Shown one piece after another: positions 22,381 to 33,363 of a stretch of DNA of 64,000 nucleotides. The stretch's first letter is position 1. Each line of letters begins with the position of its first letter. Source of the DNA: Neoarius graeffei (lineage: Eukaryota; Chordata; Actinopteri; Siluriformes; Ariidae); NCBI RefSeq assembly GCF_027579695.1, contig NC_083576.1, positions 33,400,760 through 33,464,759 on the forward strand, read 5' to 3'. A program made the position numbers and the translations under genes. The notes beneath the pieces were generated by a model that saw only the letters and a program-made list of their open reading frames with translations, was not told the origin of the DNA and searched no databases.

Positions 22381-23982
22381 GTGTTTCAGAAAACACCAGC
22401 AGACAACAAACCAGCCATGTCAGTGGATGACAGCGAGTTCCTGAGAATAGTGGAAAAGGAAGTGTATATGGACAGCGAAAACCACTGGGTGGTGCCACTA
22501 CCCTTTCGTTCTCCTTGTAAGGGCCTTCCAAGCAACAAAGAGCAAGCCTCTCAAAGACTCCAATCTCTCCAGCGCTCATTCAGGAGGAAACCTGACATGA
22601 AGCAGCACTTCTTTGATTTTATGCAAAAGGTCATTGACAACCGCCAGGCTGAGCCAGCTCCTCCACCACAGCCAGGGCAGGAGTGTTGGTATCTGCCGAC
22701 TTTTGGTGTATACCACCCCCAGAAGCCGGGGAAAATAAGAGTTGTTTTTGACTCTAGTGCGGAGTACAAGGGGACGTCATGGAATGATGTGCTTCTCAGT
22801 GGACCCAACCTTAACAACACACTACTTGGTGTCCTACTAAGGTTCAGAAGAGAACAGATTGCTGCCACCGCCGATGTAGAGCAAATGTTCTATGGATTCA
22901 AGGTCAGAGAGGACCACCGCCACTTCCTCCGGTTCCTGTGGCACAGAGACAATGATCCGGACAAGGAGATCATAGACTACTGGATGACTGTGCATGTATT
23001 CGGCAACAGCCCGTCTCCAGCAGTAGCGACATATGGCCTGAGGAGAGCTGCAGAGCAAGGAGAAGCTGAGTATGGCAGTGATGCAAAGGAGTTCATCTTC
23101 AGAAACTTCTACGTTGACGATGGACTCGCGTCATTGGCCAAGGAGGAGGAGGTGATCGATCTCCTGCAGTGAACCAAGGCTTTGCTGGCTGACTCCAACT
23201 TGAACCTTCACAAGATAGCCTCAAACAGCCCGAGGGTTATGGAGGCTTTCCCTGTGGAGGAATGAGCAAGTGACTTGAAAGATCTAGATCTGGGAGCAGA
23301 CCCCTTGCCCCTCTAGAGGAGTTTAGGCTTGAACTGGGAGCTTCAGACTGACAGTTTCACCTTCAGAGTGTCAAGAGACATCAAGCCATTCACTCGGAGA
23401 GGCATGTTGTCCACCATAAATAGTCTTTACGATCCCCTGGGATTTGTTTCTCCCATCACGGTCCAAGGCAAGGCATTGGTGAGAGACATTTCCTCAGAAC
23501 AGTACGAGTGGGACACGCCTCTCCCACCAGAGAAAGAGGCACACTGGAAAGCATGGATCAACTCCTTAACATACCTGGAACAGGTTTGCATTCGCAGATC
23601 TTACCTACCAGTCTCCATGTCATGCTGTAACAGGATAGAACTCTGTGTTTTCGCAGATGTTTCAACTCTGGCAATAGCTGCCGCAGCTTACCTGTGTGCC
23701 TTGGACTCTGAAGGAAGATGGCATGTAGGATTCGTTATGGGCAAATCAAAACTTGCGCCTTACCCTATGCACACCATACCGTGCCTGGAGTTGTGCGCAG
23801 CTGTCTTGGCTGTCGAGCTGGCAGAAGTCATCCAGTCTGAAATAGACATAGAGTTACAGGCAGTCAGGTTCTTCACCGACAGCCACATTGTGCTGGGCTA
23901 CATTCACAACAGTTCACGAAGGTTCTACACCTACGTAGCTAACCGAGTAGCTCGCATTCGTGGATCTACTGAACCAGAATAG
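22381..23982 (+). pseudogene. BEL reverse transcriptase and RNase H
   Basis: RT motifs are KIRVVFDSSAEYKG, NSPSPAVATYGLRRAA and the catalytic NFYVDDGLAS near 23118. A stop ends the frame at 23172 and further stops follow before 23329. The second frame (23329-23982) holds STINSLYDPLGFVSPI and RNase H with CVFADVSTLAIAAAAYL, CLELCAAVLAVELAE and RFFTDSHIVLGYI. Function would be cDNA synthesis and template removal. It is inactive because of the stops. Confidence 0.9.
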
Positions 23983-23994
23983 TGGCAGAACATC

Positions 23995-25596
23995 TTGACA
24001 GACCAGAACCCTGCAGACCAGGGAACCAGGTCATTTCCAGCAGCTCAACTCTCATCTTCCAGTTGGCTGCTTGGCCCTCCGTTTCTCAGCCAGGCAGCCA
24101 CGGATCAAGATGATGAGGCAGAAATGTTTGAGCTTGTTGACGCAGACACAGACGAAGAAGTTAGACCACAAGCCACCTGTCTTTTAACTAAGGTCACAGA
24201 GCAGGCTCTTGGATCAGCAAGATTTGAACGCTTCTCTTCCTGGAAGAGTCTAGTGCGAGGTGTGGCACTTCTCATTCATGTAGTCAAGTCTTTCTCAGGA
24301 GAGAACAGTGATGGTTGTAAGGGATGGCACCAATGCAGCCAGTTGCTCGCCACAGAGCGTTCCCAAGTGAAGACAAGTATCTTCAAGGCTGTGCAGGAGG
24401 ATGTTTACAAAGAGGACCTGAAATGCTTAACTCAGGGTACCACGGTGCACTGTCGAAGTTCCCTTGCAAAGCTCGACCCCTTCATCGACGAGAATGGATT
24501 GATCAGAGTCGGAGGTCGGATACGCAGGGTAGACTTGGGAGACCAAGAGAAACACCCACTCATCCTACCAGCCGGCCATCATGTGACCACTCTCCTGGTC
24601 CAACACTATCATGACAAAGTAGCCCACCAAGGTCGCCACTTCACGGAGGGTGCATTGCGCACTGCTGGCATTTGGATAGTAGGAGGTAAGAGACTCATCT
24701 CCAGCCTCATATTCAAATGCATTACCTGTAAGAAGTTGAGAGGAAAGAGAGAAGTTCAGAAGATGTCAGACCTGCCAGCTGATAGGCTGGCATCGGATCC
24801 ACCCTTTACTCATGTAGGGCTCGACGTCTTTGGCCCATGGACTGTCACCACTCGGTGGACGCGAGGTGGAGCTGCTGAAAGCAAGAGGTGGGCAGTCATT
24901 TTTGCTTGCTTAAGCACAAGAGCTGTGCATCTTGAGGTTATTGAATCCATGTCGACCTCGAGCTTCATTAATGCCATGAGGCGCTTTCTATCCATACGTG
25001 GACCCGTCAAACACTTAAGGTCGGATAGAGACACTAATTTCATTGGTGCATGCTGCAAGCTTCAAATCAACACTGACGACCCTGAGATCAGGAACTATTT
25101 GCAAGAGTAGGGATGTACATGGACCTTTAATGCTCCCCATTCCTCACACATGGGTGGAGCTTGGGAGAGGTTAATAGGAGTGGCAAGACGCATATTGGAT
25201 GGACTGCTTGCGAAGGATGGTGCTACCAGACTGTCTCATGAAGTCCTGTCAACCTTCATGGCTGAGGTTATGGCCATCATGAATGCACGCCCGCTAGTCC
25301 CAGTCTCCAACAATGCAGAGGTACCTGAAATCCTCTCACCTGCCACTCTGTTCACCCAGAAGGTGAGTGTCAGTCCTGCACCCTTGGGAGACTTCAAGCT
25401 GGATCATCTTAGCAAGGTCCAGTGGCGCCAGGTCCAGAGCCTGGCGGACTCCTTCTGGAAGAGGTGGCGGTCGGAGTACCTGGCAACACTTCAACCACAG
25501 AGGAAGTGGACCTCCGAGAAGCCTGACCTCCAGGAAGGTGACATTGTTACGCTTTGCTTGACTGTCCTTTATCAAAGCATATGGCCTCTTGGATGA
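23995..25596 (+). pseudogene. BEL integrase and C-terminal domain
   Basis: The first frame (23995-25110) holds the zinc-binding region (LLVQHYHDKVAHQGRH, then CITCKKLRG) and core motifs GLDVFGPW (first Asp) and HLRSDRDTNFIGA (second Asp). It ends in TAG at 25108-25110. The second frame (to 25596) contains SHMGGAWERLIG (Glu), NARPLVPVS and the conserved C-terminal SFWKRWRSEYLATL of the Pao family. One substitution explains the first stop. The frame then ends at 25596, before the TTAA element. Confidence 0.9.
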
Positions 25597-25673
25597 ATAG
25601 TTAAGGCCATTGTTGGTTCAGACAGCAAAGTCCGTAAGGTCATTGTGAAGACTCTTAGCCAAGGGGTAGTTAA

Positions 25674-27502
25674 AGGGGTACCAAATATATACAGTTGCTG
25701 ATGTGACAAAGTAACATATTCTATCAAATTTATATACTAGAAAACAACAAAATATCTTGGTAATTGTAAATATAATACTTTATACGCTAAACCGCACAAG
25801 AGTCACCATTTTTAAAAGACCGTGACGTCAGCGCTACCCACTGCACTAGCGGAACTCTCCGAAATAGAGGAGATAAGCATGTAATCATGGCGTCGGGCGC
25901 ATCAAGTGAAAGCGACAGCTCTGTCGAATCATATGAAGAGATCCCGCAAGACAAACTGCAAGCAGGCTATGGCTTAGAAGGGTACCAGTTTGAACCTAGG
26001 AGAGGTACTCTCGACTCCGGTGATGAAATAAGAGAAGAAAGCTCGGATGACGGCGAGGATGAGACCAGGCCCAGCACCAGGAACAGTTTACTAAGGGGGC
26101 AATTAGAAATCGCAAGGGGGCAAATATTTTTCATATAGTGTATAGTAGTGATGGCGGTCTGACAATGTGTTTCAAACAATTAACTGTGCCAACCACAAAA
26201 CCACGGCCCAGAAGGTTGCTTTAGTCCAGGAAAATCATGTGACATATTACCAGGGCAGTTGCGCTTTATCAACACCCGTGCCCACCTGTTAACCCTCCCC
26301 TCCAATTTTCTCACAGACATGCGTTACAACCGGAAAGATGCCAAACATAAAACAACACACACAAACCTACAGGCAAGTCCTTTAAATTTAAAATACATAC
26401 AAATAGCTCCGCGGCATGAAAACAAAACGTCAATGCAAGTCTAAGGTACTTGGCTCGGCGGCCAAAATCATAACTTAAAAAAATCAACAGACCCCGCGGC
26501 TGCACTAGTAATAGCCTTCCTGACTTGCACCGAGTCAACGCTAACCACTTAATCCGCGATCCCAGTTTAGGCGTGTAGGGGACAAAACACTCTGAAGTGA
26601 TGAATTTTCACCTCCGCTGCATGGGGGGTGACGTCAACGACACATTCTTACACTATTTGCGCACAAAGCGGACTATATATGAACACACACACCGACATAA
26701 ACGGAGATAAACTTAGCTTACAAAGAAAGAAAATGGATTCACAATATTGTGATTGAATTCGTTTAATTCGGTGGGGGAAAGACTACTCCCATAAACTGAC
26801 TGCATATTGCAGAGACAGTGCACTTGTAAGTGTAGACTACATGTAAAACCCCCGCCCGCACGACCCCTCCCCTTGTCCTTATCACAAGTCTGTGTGTGCG
26901 TGGCTGTGTCAGCATTTCACACATACACCCACAATAACAATTAAGAAAACAATTAAGTGATCTGAGTCTCCGTTGAGGGGGCGGGGCTGTAGCCACGAGG
27001 GGGCGATGCCCCCTTTCGTCCCCCCACGGCGCCGGGCCTGGATGAGACTGATGCTAACCATGGGCATGGCGAGCGTGGGGCAGAGCGTCTGCGTGCAGGT
27101 GACACGGCGTGGTGCTCGTGTGGAAAATGTAACGTGGAGTTGCTCACGAGTCCAGCAGAATTTATTTGCTGCAATGAGATAGGCGCCACCCGTGGACTTG
27201 CGAAATCGTCGCAAGAGGCAGAAACAGGTATTTCACACGTGCTATTCCCAACCTCAATGAGCGAACACAACTGGGCACATACATATGTCATGAGTGTTAC
27301 TCAGAGAAAATGAACGTCCATTCTGATTGGATAAAATTAATATCATGGCGGGCTGTTCAAACTGCAGAAATAGTTTGCTTGAGCTACTTTCAAAACACTA
27401 TAACTTTCCAACCTTAGAACAAAAAACTTTAAGTCTTGAATAAGGTTCGTTAATGTGTGTTTTATTGTTATATTTACTCTATATATTGCCCTCTGTTCCC
27501 CT
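25674..27502 (+). mobile_element. TTAA-flanked DNA element (Kolobok/piggyBac-like)
   Basis: Ends AGGGGTACC and, inverted, AGGGGAACA, flanked by TTAA at 25670-25673 and 27503-27506. A TTAA target is shared by piggyBac and Kolobok. The interior carries a short acidic reading frame (25887-26138) and GC-rich DNA around 26950-27110, with no catalytic core. It lies between the end of the BEL integrase and the 3' LTR. Confidence 0.75.
25887..26138 (+). pseudogene. Acidic N-terminal fragment with YQFEP motif
   Basis: This 83-codon frame is rich in S, D and E, with SESDSSVESYEE, a GYGLEGYQFEPRRG motif and DSGDEIREESSDDGEDE. Fish proteins with a P2X7-tail-like zinc domain often start this way, but that domain is not visible here. 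A frame of similar style with YIFEPP lies on the minus strand at 58270-58510. Function unknown; a transposon-borne accessory exon is my inference. Confidence 0.4.
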
Positions 27503-27595
27503 TTAAGGAATACTTTAGACCCATTTCTGATGTTGTTTTACTTATTCTGCAGAAGAAAGAGTAAATAGTGGTATACATGTATACCAAGCGGGGAG

Positions 27596-28774
27596 TGTGC
27601 TGACTCTGTCAGTTACTGGGTGGGGTTAGGTTTCCCCTAGTGGTAGTTTTAGGTACTGCAGCTTTAATTTGTAGTCACTTCCTGTTACATGCATGAGGCA
27701 CTTCCTGTTTCAACCATGCCTGTTACAAGCCATATATAAATGTGCTCCTCCAGAGATTCAGCTGTATTAACCTTGGAGTGGAACCAACAGTGAGTTATTG
27801 CTGCAAATTGTTGTTGTAGTCATTTAAGATCACTGTGGTGTTGAAAGTGATGATCAAAACACTCAATTTAAGTTAAAACGAGATCGTTGTTAATTATGCT
27901 AATCGCTAATCGTTGTTAGCAATGCTAGTTAGCTTCACTGCTGAGTCATTTAGCTTATTGTTAAGCCTCATTTACAACATGCTATACATTGTGTTTTGTG
28001 TGAAACGTTGCTAGTTAGTATATTTTCACTTTACCTGTTTACTTACCTGTGTAAATAGTCTTCTGTAAGAAAAAGATGTTAGATGTTAAATTTCGTCATA
28101 CTTACCTGATTTACCTACCTAATCTACAATCTGCCTAGACAATACTTACCTGATTCAGCACCTGTGAAGGAAAAAGTAGATTGTAACCAGTGTGTTGCAT
28201 GTATTTATTTCTTTTGTAATATTTTGTATCCTGTATATTTCATTTGGGCGGCGCGGTGGTGTAGTGGTTAGCGCTGTCACCTCACAGCAAGAAGGTCCTG
28301 GGTTCGAGCCCCGGGGCCGGCGAGGGCCTTTCTGTGCGGAGTTTGCATGTTCTCCCCGTGTCCGCGTGGGTTTCCTCCGGGTGCTCCGGTTTCCCCCACA
28401 GTCCAAAGACATGCAGGTTAGGTTAACTGGTGACTCTAAATTGACCGTAGGTGTGAATGTGAGTGTGAATGGTTGTCTGTGTCTATGTGTCAGCCCTGTG
28501 ATGACCTGGTGACTTGTCCAGGGTGTACCCCGCCTTTCGCCCGTAGTCAGCTGGGATAGGCTCCAGCTTGCCTGCGACCCTGTAGAACAGGATAAAGCGG
28601 CTAGAGATAATGAGATGAGATGAGATATTTCATTTGTGTTTCAGTTTTACAAATAATCAAAGCACCAGAAGACTTCAGTAAATCAGTCAGTCAATCTGGA
28701 ATCAAGCTTACTGGTCTTTATTGTTGTTTGCTATCTGTCTATAATACCCCAGAAGTATTATCCAGGACAGAATA
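27596..28774 (+). repeat. BEL 3' LTR (with SINE inside)
   Basis: LTR sequence occupies 27596-28246 and 28637-28774, 789 bp in total. A short purine stretch (AAGCGGGGAG) precedes it. The SINE insertion duplicated ATTTCATTTG. Confidence 0.92.
28247..28626 (+). mobile_element. tRNA-derived SINE, full length (V-SINE/DANA type)
   Basis: The head has an A box-like TAGTGGTTAGCGC and a B box GGTTCGAGCCC. The body has GTTTGCATGTTCTCCCC and CCTCCGGGTGCTCCGG segments, and the tail is (GAGAT)n. The 10-bp TSD ATTTCATTTG lies at 28237-28246 and 28627-28636. A full copy on the minus strand is at 52552-52920 and a tail fragment at 44194-44275. Confidence 0.95.
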
Positions 28775-29440
28775 GGCCACGTAGGCAGCATGAGGGCAGA
28801 GGACCCTGTCCATAAGCCGCTGGAACGTAGCAGGCACCCCAAACAACCCAAAAGGGAGCGTGACAAATTGGTGTAAACCAAACAGTGTGGAAAAGGCCAT
28901 TTTCTCTCGGGATAGAGGAGTCAAGGGGATCTGCCAATATCCCATGGTTAGATCCAGTGTCGAATAAAAGTGAGCAGCGCCTAACTGATCAAGCAACTCA
29001 TTATTGGGAGGCATTGGGTACGCGTCAAATTTAGACACCGTGTTGACCTTTCTATAGTCCACACAGAACCGGACTGACCCATCGGTCTTGGGAACCAGGA
29101 CAACTGGGCTGCTCCAGTCACTGTGGGACTCCTCAATTATGCCCATTTCGAGCATGGCCTTGAGTTCATCCCGAACCACCTTTTTCTTATGTTCGGGCAA
29201 GCGGTAAGGGCGGCTATGCACTACCACCCCGGGGGGTGTTTCGATGTGGTGTTCTATGAGGTGGGTACGACTTGGAAGGGGCGAGAACACGTCGGAAAAT
29301 TCCTTCTGCAACTTGGCTACCTCCGTGAGTTGGGTTGGCGAGAGGTGGTCTCCACAAGGGACCGGAGTGGTCCGAGATGTTATCTTTTTTACCTCCGGCC
29401 CCAGCTCCTCCTTCTCTGGGACTACCGATGCCAACGCCAC
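28775..29440 (-). pseudogene. Family C reverse transcriptase, N-terminal half
   Basis: Motifs: HHIETPPGVVVHSRPYRLP, GIIEESHSDWSSPVVLVPK, VRFCVDYRKVN, LDLTMGYWQIPL and ATFQRLMDRVL, ending in HAAYVA where the BEL element begins. The catalytic YLDD continues at 16674 on the other side. A TGA near 29463 separates it, in the same frame, from the integrase C-terminus (VYHLNL), so integrase and RT were one polyprotein with integrase first. The position directly after integrase is the key oddity. Confidence 0.92.
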
Positions 29441-29464
29441 GGGGACCCCCTCATTCCACTGTTT

Positions 29465-30564
29465 TCAAAGGTTGAGGTGGTAGACTTGCAGTGCCCCACC
29501 CCTATCTGTTCGCTTCACCTCATAGTCGGCGTCCCCAACTCGCCGTGTGACCTCGAAGGGCCCTTGCCACTTGGCGACTAATTTAGAACTCGATGTGGGC
29601 AATAATATGAGTACTTTGTCTCCCGGCATGAACTCTCTAAGGCGTGTGCCCCTGTCATATAGCCAGCTTTGACGTTCTTGTGCCTGCCATAAATTCTCCT
29701 GGGTTAGGTGCGTGAGGGTGTGGAGTTTTGCACGCAGGTCAAGAATGTACTGAATTTCATTTTTACTCGGTGAAGGTCCCTCCTCCCAATTTTCCCGCAG
29801 CACATCCAGAATGCCACGTGGCTTACGTCCATATAATAATTCAAAAGGAGAAAACCCTGTGGAGGCTTGTGGGACCTCTCGTACTGCGAATAACAGGGGC
29901 TCGAGCCACTTATCCCAATTATGTGCATCTTCACTTACGAATTTCCGGATTATGTTTTTGAGTGTCTGGTTAAATCGCTCTACTAATCCATCCATGTCTG
30001 GGTGATAGACACTGGTGCGGATAGACTTCATCCCCAGTAACCCATACAGCTCGCGCAATGTGCGTGACATAAACGAGGTGCCTTGGTCTGTCAGGATTTC
30101 TTTCAGAATCCAGACCCGGGAGATAAAGCGGAAGAGTGCCTCTGCAATACTGCGTGCTGAGATATCACGGAGAGGCACTGCTTCCGGATATCACGTTGCA
30201 TAGTCCACTAGAACTAAAATAAAGCATATCCCCGTGCTGACCGATCTAATGGCCCGATGAGATCCATCCCAATTCGCTCAAATGGGGTCTCGATTAGAGG
30301 AAGAGGGCACAACGGCGCTTTTGGAGTGGCCGCAGGATTGACTAATTGGCATTCACGGCACGCCGTACACCACCGATGGACATCCCCGCGAATCCCTGGC
30401 CAATAGAACTGGGCCATTATTCGGGCTATTATTTTGTCTTGCCCCAAGTGTCCAGCCATGGGATTAAAGTGAGCCGCATGGAATACGAGTTCCCTATGGC
30501 TCTCTGGGATTAACAACTGGGTTACTATTTCCTTAGTTTGAGTGTCCTGCATCACTCGGTACAA
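29465..30564 (-). pseudogene. Family C integrase, upstream of RT
   Basis: The zinc region and first core Asp lie in 30564-30214 (HAAHFNPMAGHLG, CTACREC, GMDLIGPL). The rest is in 30178-29465, with LTDQGTSFMSR (second Asp), VYHPDMDGLVERFN (Glu), GFSPFELLYGRKPRG, and a C-terminal beta-barrel segment (FMPGDKVLILLP). A frame break lies near 30180-30215. In a working element it would insert the cDNA. In most Gypsy elements it comes last; here it lies between protease and RT. Confidence 0.92.
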
Positions 30565-31124
30565 TCTATCTCTAATAATGGAAAATAGGGGAAGGTCAGT
30601 GCCACGCTCAGCTGAAGAGTTTGCCCATCGATTACTCTTGCTTGGTCAAACGCATGCCGCAGAGTCTCGTCCCACGACTGCTCTAACGGGAAATCCCCAA
30701 GGGACTCCCCGAGAGAGGGAGGAGGAGCAGGTTGCTCCTCACTCTGACGCGGTATCGACGTGGACGGCTCTGCGACAGCTTCTCCAGCCAATGCCACACC
30801 GGGGTCTTCCCATGACCTACTAAGGCAGGACCCACTACGTGTTAAATACTCCATTAATTCTTTAAATCCCGGCCAATCATTTTCCAACATCAACGAGTGG
30901 GTAAGACGAGGACTAACCGCCGCCTTTAGTCTATGCATTTGGCCCCGGAATAGAATATGGACAGATACTAGCGGGTAATGGTGAACATCCCCGTGCACAC
31001 ACAAAACCTTCACCACTTGTGCTCCCCCCAATGCCTCACCTTGCACCAGGCGTTGGCGAATTGAGGTCTGATTACAACCGGAATCCACCAAAGCATAATA
31101 TGTATCCCCTTGAATACTCACCGG
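30552..31124 (-). pseudogene. Family C aspartic protease
   Basis: Right after the MITE the minus strand reads YYALVDSGCNQTSI, an aspartic protease active site of the DSG form, then LVSVHILFRGQ. About 190 residues follow to the integrase overlap at 30552-30564. The open frame appears to start at 31190, but its first 20 or so codons are MITE sequence, so I start the protease at the MITE edge. The MITE separates it from gag. Confidence 0.8.
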
Positions 31125-31329
31125 CAGAGGTGGAAAAACCCGGGTGCAGAAAGTAAAAACCCTGCCACATTTTTGCTCCAGCCAATTCAATGAACCAGCT
31201 GATCCTAATTACCACATCCCCTAAGCTAGGTTGATGAGCTAATTGGTGAAATCACCTGTGTTGAGAGCACAGGCAGAAGGAAAACCTAAGCAGGACTTTT
31301 ACTTTGTCAATCCAGTTTTTCCACCTCTG
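31125..31329. mobile_element. hAT-type MITE, copy 2
   Basis: 205 bp, with the same terminal repeats as 6280-6484 and an 8-bp TSD CTCACCGG (31117-31124 and 31330-31337). The two copies look identical apart from about one base (AGCCAGG versus AGCTAGG), pointing to recent amplification. Confidence 0.95.
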
Positions 31330-31504
31330 CTCACCGGTATGCGATACATTCCGACCCGATCGGGGGCGGTTTCTGCCACGTCGGGGATCTGGATGACAGC
31401 ATCCACCTCCCTTACGGAGCTCTGACTCTGGAGATGCTCCGATTCCACACCGCGCCAGCACACTGGCCCAGACTTTCCCTCTGCACTGGTGTTATGGGTG
31501 TCAC

Positions 31505-32374
31505 TCACCTGAGGGGGAGACAACACAGACACAGAAGAGGGAGATGGGAGGACACCACAGGTGCGACAGGCCGGCTGGGGAGGGGCCAGCCGCTGCCTTT
31601 GTGGCAGGGGAACGGGGTGGAGAGGGGGACAAGAGACAGGAGAGAGAGAGGGAGAGAGAGAGGGAAGAGAAGCGAGAGGAGATGCCTCATCTGCCTGCCA
31701 TCAGAGCCACCTCCAGATGGTCCTCCGCCAGCTCGATGGCTCGTTCCAGCGACGCCGGGTGGTGACACTGGACCCATTCTGCCATTCCTTCCGGAAGTTG
31801 AGAGAGAAACTGCTCCAGTGACTAGATCGATGATCTCCTCGGCATCGTGGTCTTCCGCCCTCAGCCACCGCTGGCAGGCATCCCGGAGTTGCTGGCCGAA
31901 TGCAAATGGCCGGCCAACCTCCTCCAGTGTCAGCGTCTGGAAGCGCTGACGGTGTTGCTCCGGGGAGCGGCCGAGCCGCTGCAGGATGGTTTTCTTTAGG
32001 CCCACATAGACCAGCTGGCTGTCAGCAGGGAGCTGCTGTGCTGCGAGCTGTGCCTCGCCAGTCAGGAGTGGGAGGAGGCGCGCCGCGCGCTGCTCCAGCG
32101 GCCACCCCCACGCCTCGGCTGCTTGCTCAAAGAGAGCGAGGAATGCTTTCAGATCGTCCTGTAGTCCCATCTTCGTGAGGGTGGCGGCAGTGGTGGCCGA
32201 TGGCCTGGCTGGCATGAGCAGGTGCCGGAACGCCTGGCGATCTTCCTGCTGGGCCACCATCAAGGCTTCGAAGCGCTGCTGCTGCTCCTTCTGGAGGGTG
32301 ATCAGCGCTTGATGCTGGTTCTGCTGGGCGGTAGCGAGGGCAAGGATGAGCTCTTCGAACGGGGAGGACTCCAT
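31505..32374 (-). pseudogene. Family C gag with SCAN-like capsid segment
   Basis: The start is the Met at 32374, 39 bp inside the 5' LTR edge. A Gln-rich coiled coil (HQALITLQKEQQQRFEAL) leads to a helical segment: RLLPLLTGEAQLAAQQLP, LGRSPEQHRQRFQTL, QLRDACQRWLRAE and EEIIDLV. These blocks follow the SCAN domain pattern (LTGxA, YxxLKxxIL-like, RxxFR, L-x-x-W). A single missing base near 31817-31820 shifts the frame; in the next frame the expected LEQFLSQLP block is visible. SCAN domains are known to derive from Gmr1-like gag. Confidence 0.85.
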
Positions 32375-32412
32375 GGGGTGGTTCTCTTCTGTGTCCCGGG
32401 TTTCAGCACCAC

Positions 32413-32723
32413 TGTAGTAATCCCTGATGTGGGTGGGGCACAGAAGCACGACAGGCGAGACTTAGTGTTCACACAGACACTTTATTTTGCTGTTTTCCTT
32501 AGCTTTTCAGCTTTTCTCAGTCACACACGCAACACACACGTGTTCTGGTCGGGGGGAGATTCTTCTCTGCTCTCCCCCTCCCTTTATACTCTATCCCTGC
32601 AACAAACAAATAAAAACACACACGCACACTAATTGACACCAGGTGTAATGACTTAGCCACTTACCTTCCCTGACCCTGCCCTCCATTCACAGACTGCTGC
32701 TTGGCCACACCCCCGCTGCCACA
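32413..32723 (-). repeat. Family C 5' LTR
   Basis: On the minus strand it begins TGTGGCAGC and ends ACTACA, and it matches 15498-15816. A related but distinct solo LTR is at 61313-61652. Confidence 0.9.
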
Positions 32724-32728
32724 CCTGG

Positions 32729-32940
32729 TTTCTTGACTCCTGTTCCTAGTTCTTGTCCTCATTTTGCCTCCGATATCCGGTTCGCGCCTTGACTGACCAT
32801 TTGCCTGTTTTCCTGTTTATGACCTTGCCTGCCAATTTGGACTGTTTGTTGCTGTGTGTGTTTCATGTACTTCTTGTACAGATCGCACTGTTTTATAATA
32901 AACACTTGTGTTTACATCTGCCTCTCTCGCGCACCTGACA
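32729..32940 (+). repeat. Family A downstream LTR, right part
   Basis: Resumes the LTR after the CCTGG duplication and ends CTGACA at 32940, with AATAAA near 32897. The following GATAC resembles the AATAC before 599. The 70 bp from 32945 to 33014 separate the two nests and hold nothing I recognise. Confidence 0.88.
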
Positions 32941-33363
32941 GATACGTAGAACCTTTATTTTTTAATAAATTTCTGAGGAGATAGTATCTCTATCCTTGAC
33001 TCTTCTATGCTGCATACAGTGGTGCTTGAAAGTTTATGAACCCTTTAGAATTTTCTATATTTCTGCATAAATATGACCTAAAACATCATCAGATTTTCAC
33101 ACAAGTCCTAAAAGTAGATAAAGAGAACCCAGTTAAACAAATGAGACAAAAATATTATACTTGGTCATTTATTTATTGAGGAAAATCATCCAATATTACA
33201 TATCTGTGAGTGGCAAAAGTATGTGAACCTTTGCTTTCAGTATCTGGTGTGACCCCCTTGTGCAGCAATAACTGCAACTAAACATTTCCAGTAACTGTTG
33301 ATCAGTCCTGCACACCAGCTTGGAGGAATTTTATCCCAATCCTCCATACAGAACAGCTTCAAC

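Larger units (their letters stand above)
16675..28774 (+). mobile_element. BEL/Pao LTR retrotransposon
   Basis: Both LTRs start TGTGCTGAC and end GACAGAATA. Once their own insertions are removed, each is exactly 789 bp (16675-19074 without Tc1; 27596-28774 without the SINE). The flanks GGCCG (16670-16674) and GGCCA (28775-28779) are a 5-bp TSD with one mutated base. Interior order is gag, zinc knuckles, A17-type protease, RT with YVDD, RNase H and integrase, the BEL/Pao arrangement. By eye the LTRs differ at somewhat more than ten sites, suggesting an insertion that is not very old. It cuts the RT of family C just upstream of YLDD. Confidence 0.92.
15498..32723 (-). mobile_element. Family C Gypsy element, Gmr1-like gene order
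   Basis: LTRs of 319 bp (15498-15816) and 311 bp (32413-32723) with TG/CA ends, and the exact 5-bp TSD CCTGG on both sides. On the minus strand the order is gag with a SCAN-like segment, protease, integrase, RT, RNase H, then a purine tract (GGGTGGTGGGGG) at the 3' LTR. Integrase upstream of RT is unlike ordinary Gypsy elements and matches what is known of Gmr1-type elements. Just after the 5' LTR, minus-strand TGGTGCTGAAACCCGGGA is a plausible primer site. It is interrupted by a BEL element (16675-28774) and a MITE (31125-31329). Confidence 0.9.

Noticed and set aside
26950..27120. CpG-island promoter
   Set aside because: The GC-rich stretch lies inside the TTAA element within BEL, with no exon, TATA or transcript evidence nearby.
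28257..28330. A tRNA gene
   Set aside because: A and B boxes are present, but they belong to the head of a SINE with a 10-bp TSD and the usual body and tail. The cloverleaf is not maintained. The same holds for 52850-52920.
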